Part shown: positions 6,326-6,729 of the stretch, piece by piece | How positions within the stretch are numbered: the first letter of the stretch is position 1 | Layout of the letters: each line of letters begins with the position of its first letter | NCBI GenBank assembly: GCA_009775535.1 | Contig: VSPW01000107.1 | Span: 1 to 6,729 of the forward strand | Direction: 5' to 3' | Length of the DNA: 6,729 nucleotides | DNA from: Muribaculaceae bacterium | GTDB taxonomy: Bacteria > Bacteroidota > Bacteroidia > Bacteroidales > Muribaculaceae | The notes under the pieces: model-generated | The model's database searches: none | What the model was told of the DNA's origin: nothing | The model's input: only the letters and a program-made list of their open reading frames with translations | Position numbers and translations under genes: made by a program

Positions 6326-6436
6326 ATGTTGTATTTTTTCGATTTCGTGAACCATTTGCAGTGTCCTATGTTTTATATACATAGCAAGAATACTTTTTCC
6401 ATTGCAAGAAATGTGATAATGATTGGTTTATTATCT

Positions 6437-6468
6437 AACGTGGAGCTACCGTGAGGCCGTTCCACGTT
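6437..6468. other. Unexplained hairpin in the right intergenic region
   Basis: AACGTGGA (6437-6444) is the perfect reverse complement of TCCACGTT (6461-6468), giving an 8-bp stem around a 16-nt loop (GCTACCGTGAGGCCGT). No T-run follows on either strand, so it is not an ordinary terminator. It lies in the stretch between the tRNA-Pro terminator and the convergent gene terminator, where I see no convincing gene. A smaller 6-bp hairpin (CTATGT/ACATAG, 6366-6384) lies upstream. Confidence 0.45.
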
Positions 6469-6488
6469 TAGTTTATATATAAAAATGA

Positions 6489-6527
6489 GAGATGGTATGG
6501 CTAACAAGGCCATACCATCTCCTTTTT
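6489..6527 (-). terminator. Terminator of the minus-strand sorting-tail gene, possibly bidirectional
   Basis: GAGATGGTATGGC (6489-6501) pairs perfectly with GCCATACCATCTC (6509-6521) over 13 bp with a 7-nt loop. On the minus strand it lies about 22 nt after the stop codon of the gene at 6544 and is followed by TCATTTTTATAT. On the plus strand it is followed by CTTTTTA, so it could stop transcription from both directions. Confidence 0.85.
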
Positions 6528-6543
6528 ATAGAATGTAATCCTT

Positions 6544-6729
6544 TTATCGAACAAGCACTTTTGTAGCCTTGCTTCCCTGACGCATGATGTATATGCCTGG
6601 GGTGAGGCTGTTTCCGTCCATGCGGATGCCCTGCAGGTTGTAGAACTCTGCCGGGGCGTCTGTGGCGTCGCCGGTGATGCTGTCTATGCCTGAGCGCTGG
6701 CCTACCTTGACCTTGACGTCATATGCCAT
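6544..6729 (-). CDS. C-terminal end of a protein with a type IX (Por)-like sorting tail; 5' part outside the window
   Basis: Only the last 61 residues are visible, ending at a TAA at 6546-6544. The tail AEFYNLQGIRMDGNSLTPGI followed by YIMRQGSKATKVLVR has the pattern of the C-terminal domain (T9SS type A sorting domain) of large secreted proteins in Bacteroidetes: a YNLQG strand, a short turn, P-GIYI, then a basic KVLV end. In that pathway the domain directs export across the outer membrane and is cleaved off. The Met at the window edge is probably internal, because the tail normally follows a much longer enzyme or adhesin, so the passenger function cannot be stated. Codons here are strikingly rich in third-position C or G (GGC, ATC, GAC, CTG) compared with the AT-leaning genes to the left. 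A strong terminator follows. Confidence 0.8.
   Translation of the reverse strand: MAYDVKVKVGQRSGIDSITGDATDAPAEFYNLQGIRMDGNSLTPGIYIMRQGSKATKVLVR

Noticed and set aside
6384..6410. Repeated GCAAGAA at 6384-6390 and 6404-6410 as a regulatory or CRISPR-like repeat
   Set aside because: Only 7 bp, two copies, in AT-rich sequence; easily chance.
6326..6454. Short plus-strand reading frame of 42 codons starting ATG at 6326
   Set aside because: It begins directly after the U-tract of the tRNA-Pro terminator, has no ribosome binding site, no promoter box nearby and no recognisable motif.
6214..6729. Integrated mobile element at the tRNA-Pro 3' end
   Set aside because: No integrase and no duplicate of the tRNA 3' end is visible inside the window, so there is no direct support.

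Overview
The window looks like ordinary chromosome from a Bacteroidales bacterium, most likely Muribaculaceae or a relative; the family-level placement is inference. Four things point there. Promoters match the Bacteroidetes form TTG-N20-TANNTTTG, perfectly in front of both tRNA genes. A signal peptidase I has the Bacteroidales-style IPSSSLEKTL catalytic box and is followed by a WbqC-family gene. Most genes lack a clear Shine-Dalgarno sequence. A truncated gene at the right edge encodes a C-terminal tail of the type IX secretion sorting-domain kind. Neither tRNA gene encodes its CCA end.

Layout, left to right. On the minus strand, lepB (496-1977) is followed by an overlapping WbqC-family gene that runs off the left edge. 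A 98-bp divergent intergenic region (1978-2075) separates lepB from a plus-strand cluster of three tightly packed genes: a GT4 glycosyltransferase (2076-3227), an NAD-dependent epimerase/dehydratase-type SDR (3234-4253) and an unrecognised 89-residue membrane protein (4250-4519). Next come tRNA-Arg(UCU) with its own promoter, a strong hairpin, a DEAD-box RNA helicase (4730-6115), and tRNA-Pro(CGG) with its own promoter and a strong terminator. About 220 bp without a convincing gene follow. They hold two hairpins, one of which is the terminator of the minus-strand gene at the right edge.

How the genes fit together. lepB and the WbqC gene probably form one transcript for envelope protein maturation plus glycan-related functions. 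The glycosyltransferase, SDR and small membrane protein look like one operon for modifying a surface or lipid-linked glycan; its substrate cannot be read from sequence. The helicase has no visible promoter of its own and sits directly after tRNA-Arg and a hairpin with a poor U-tract, so a shared tRNA-mRNA transcript is possible.

I see no CRISPR array, insertion sequence, phage gene, toxin-antitoxin pair or defence system. The points most worth a second look are regulatory: the hairpin upstream of the helicase, a 14-bp tandem repeat over the tRNA-Arg promoter, a possible leaderless glycosyltransferase mRNA, and a hairpin sharing short words with the tRNA-Pro anticodon arm.
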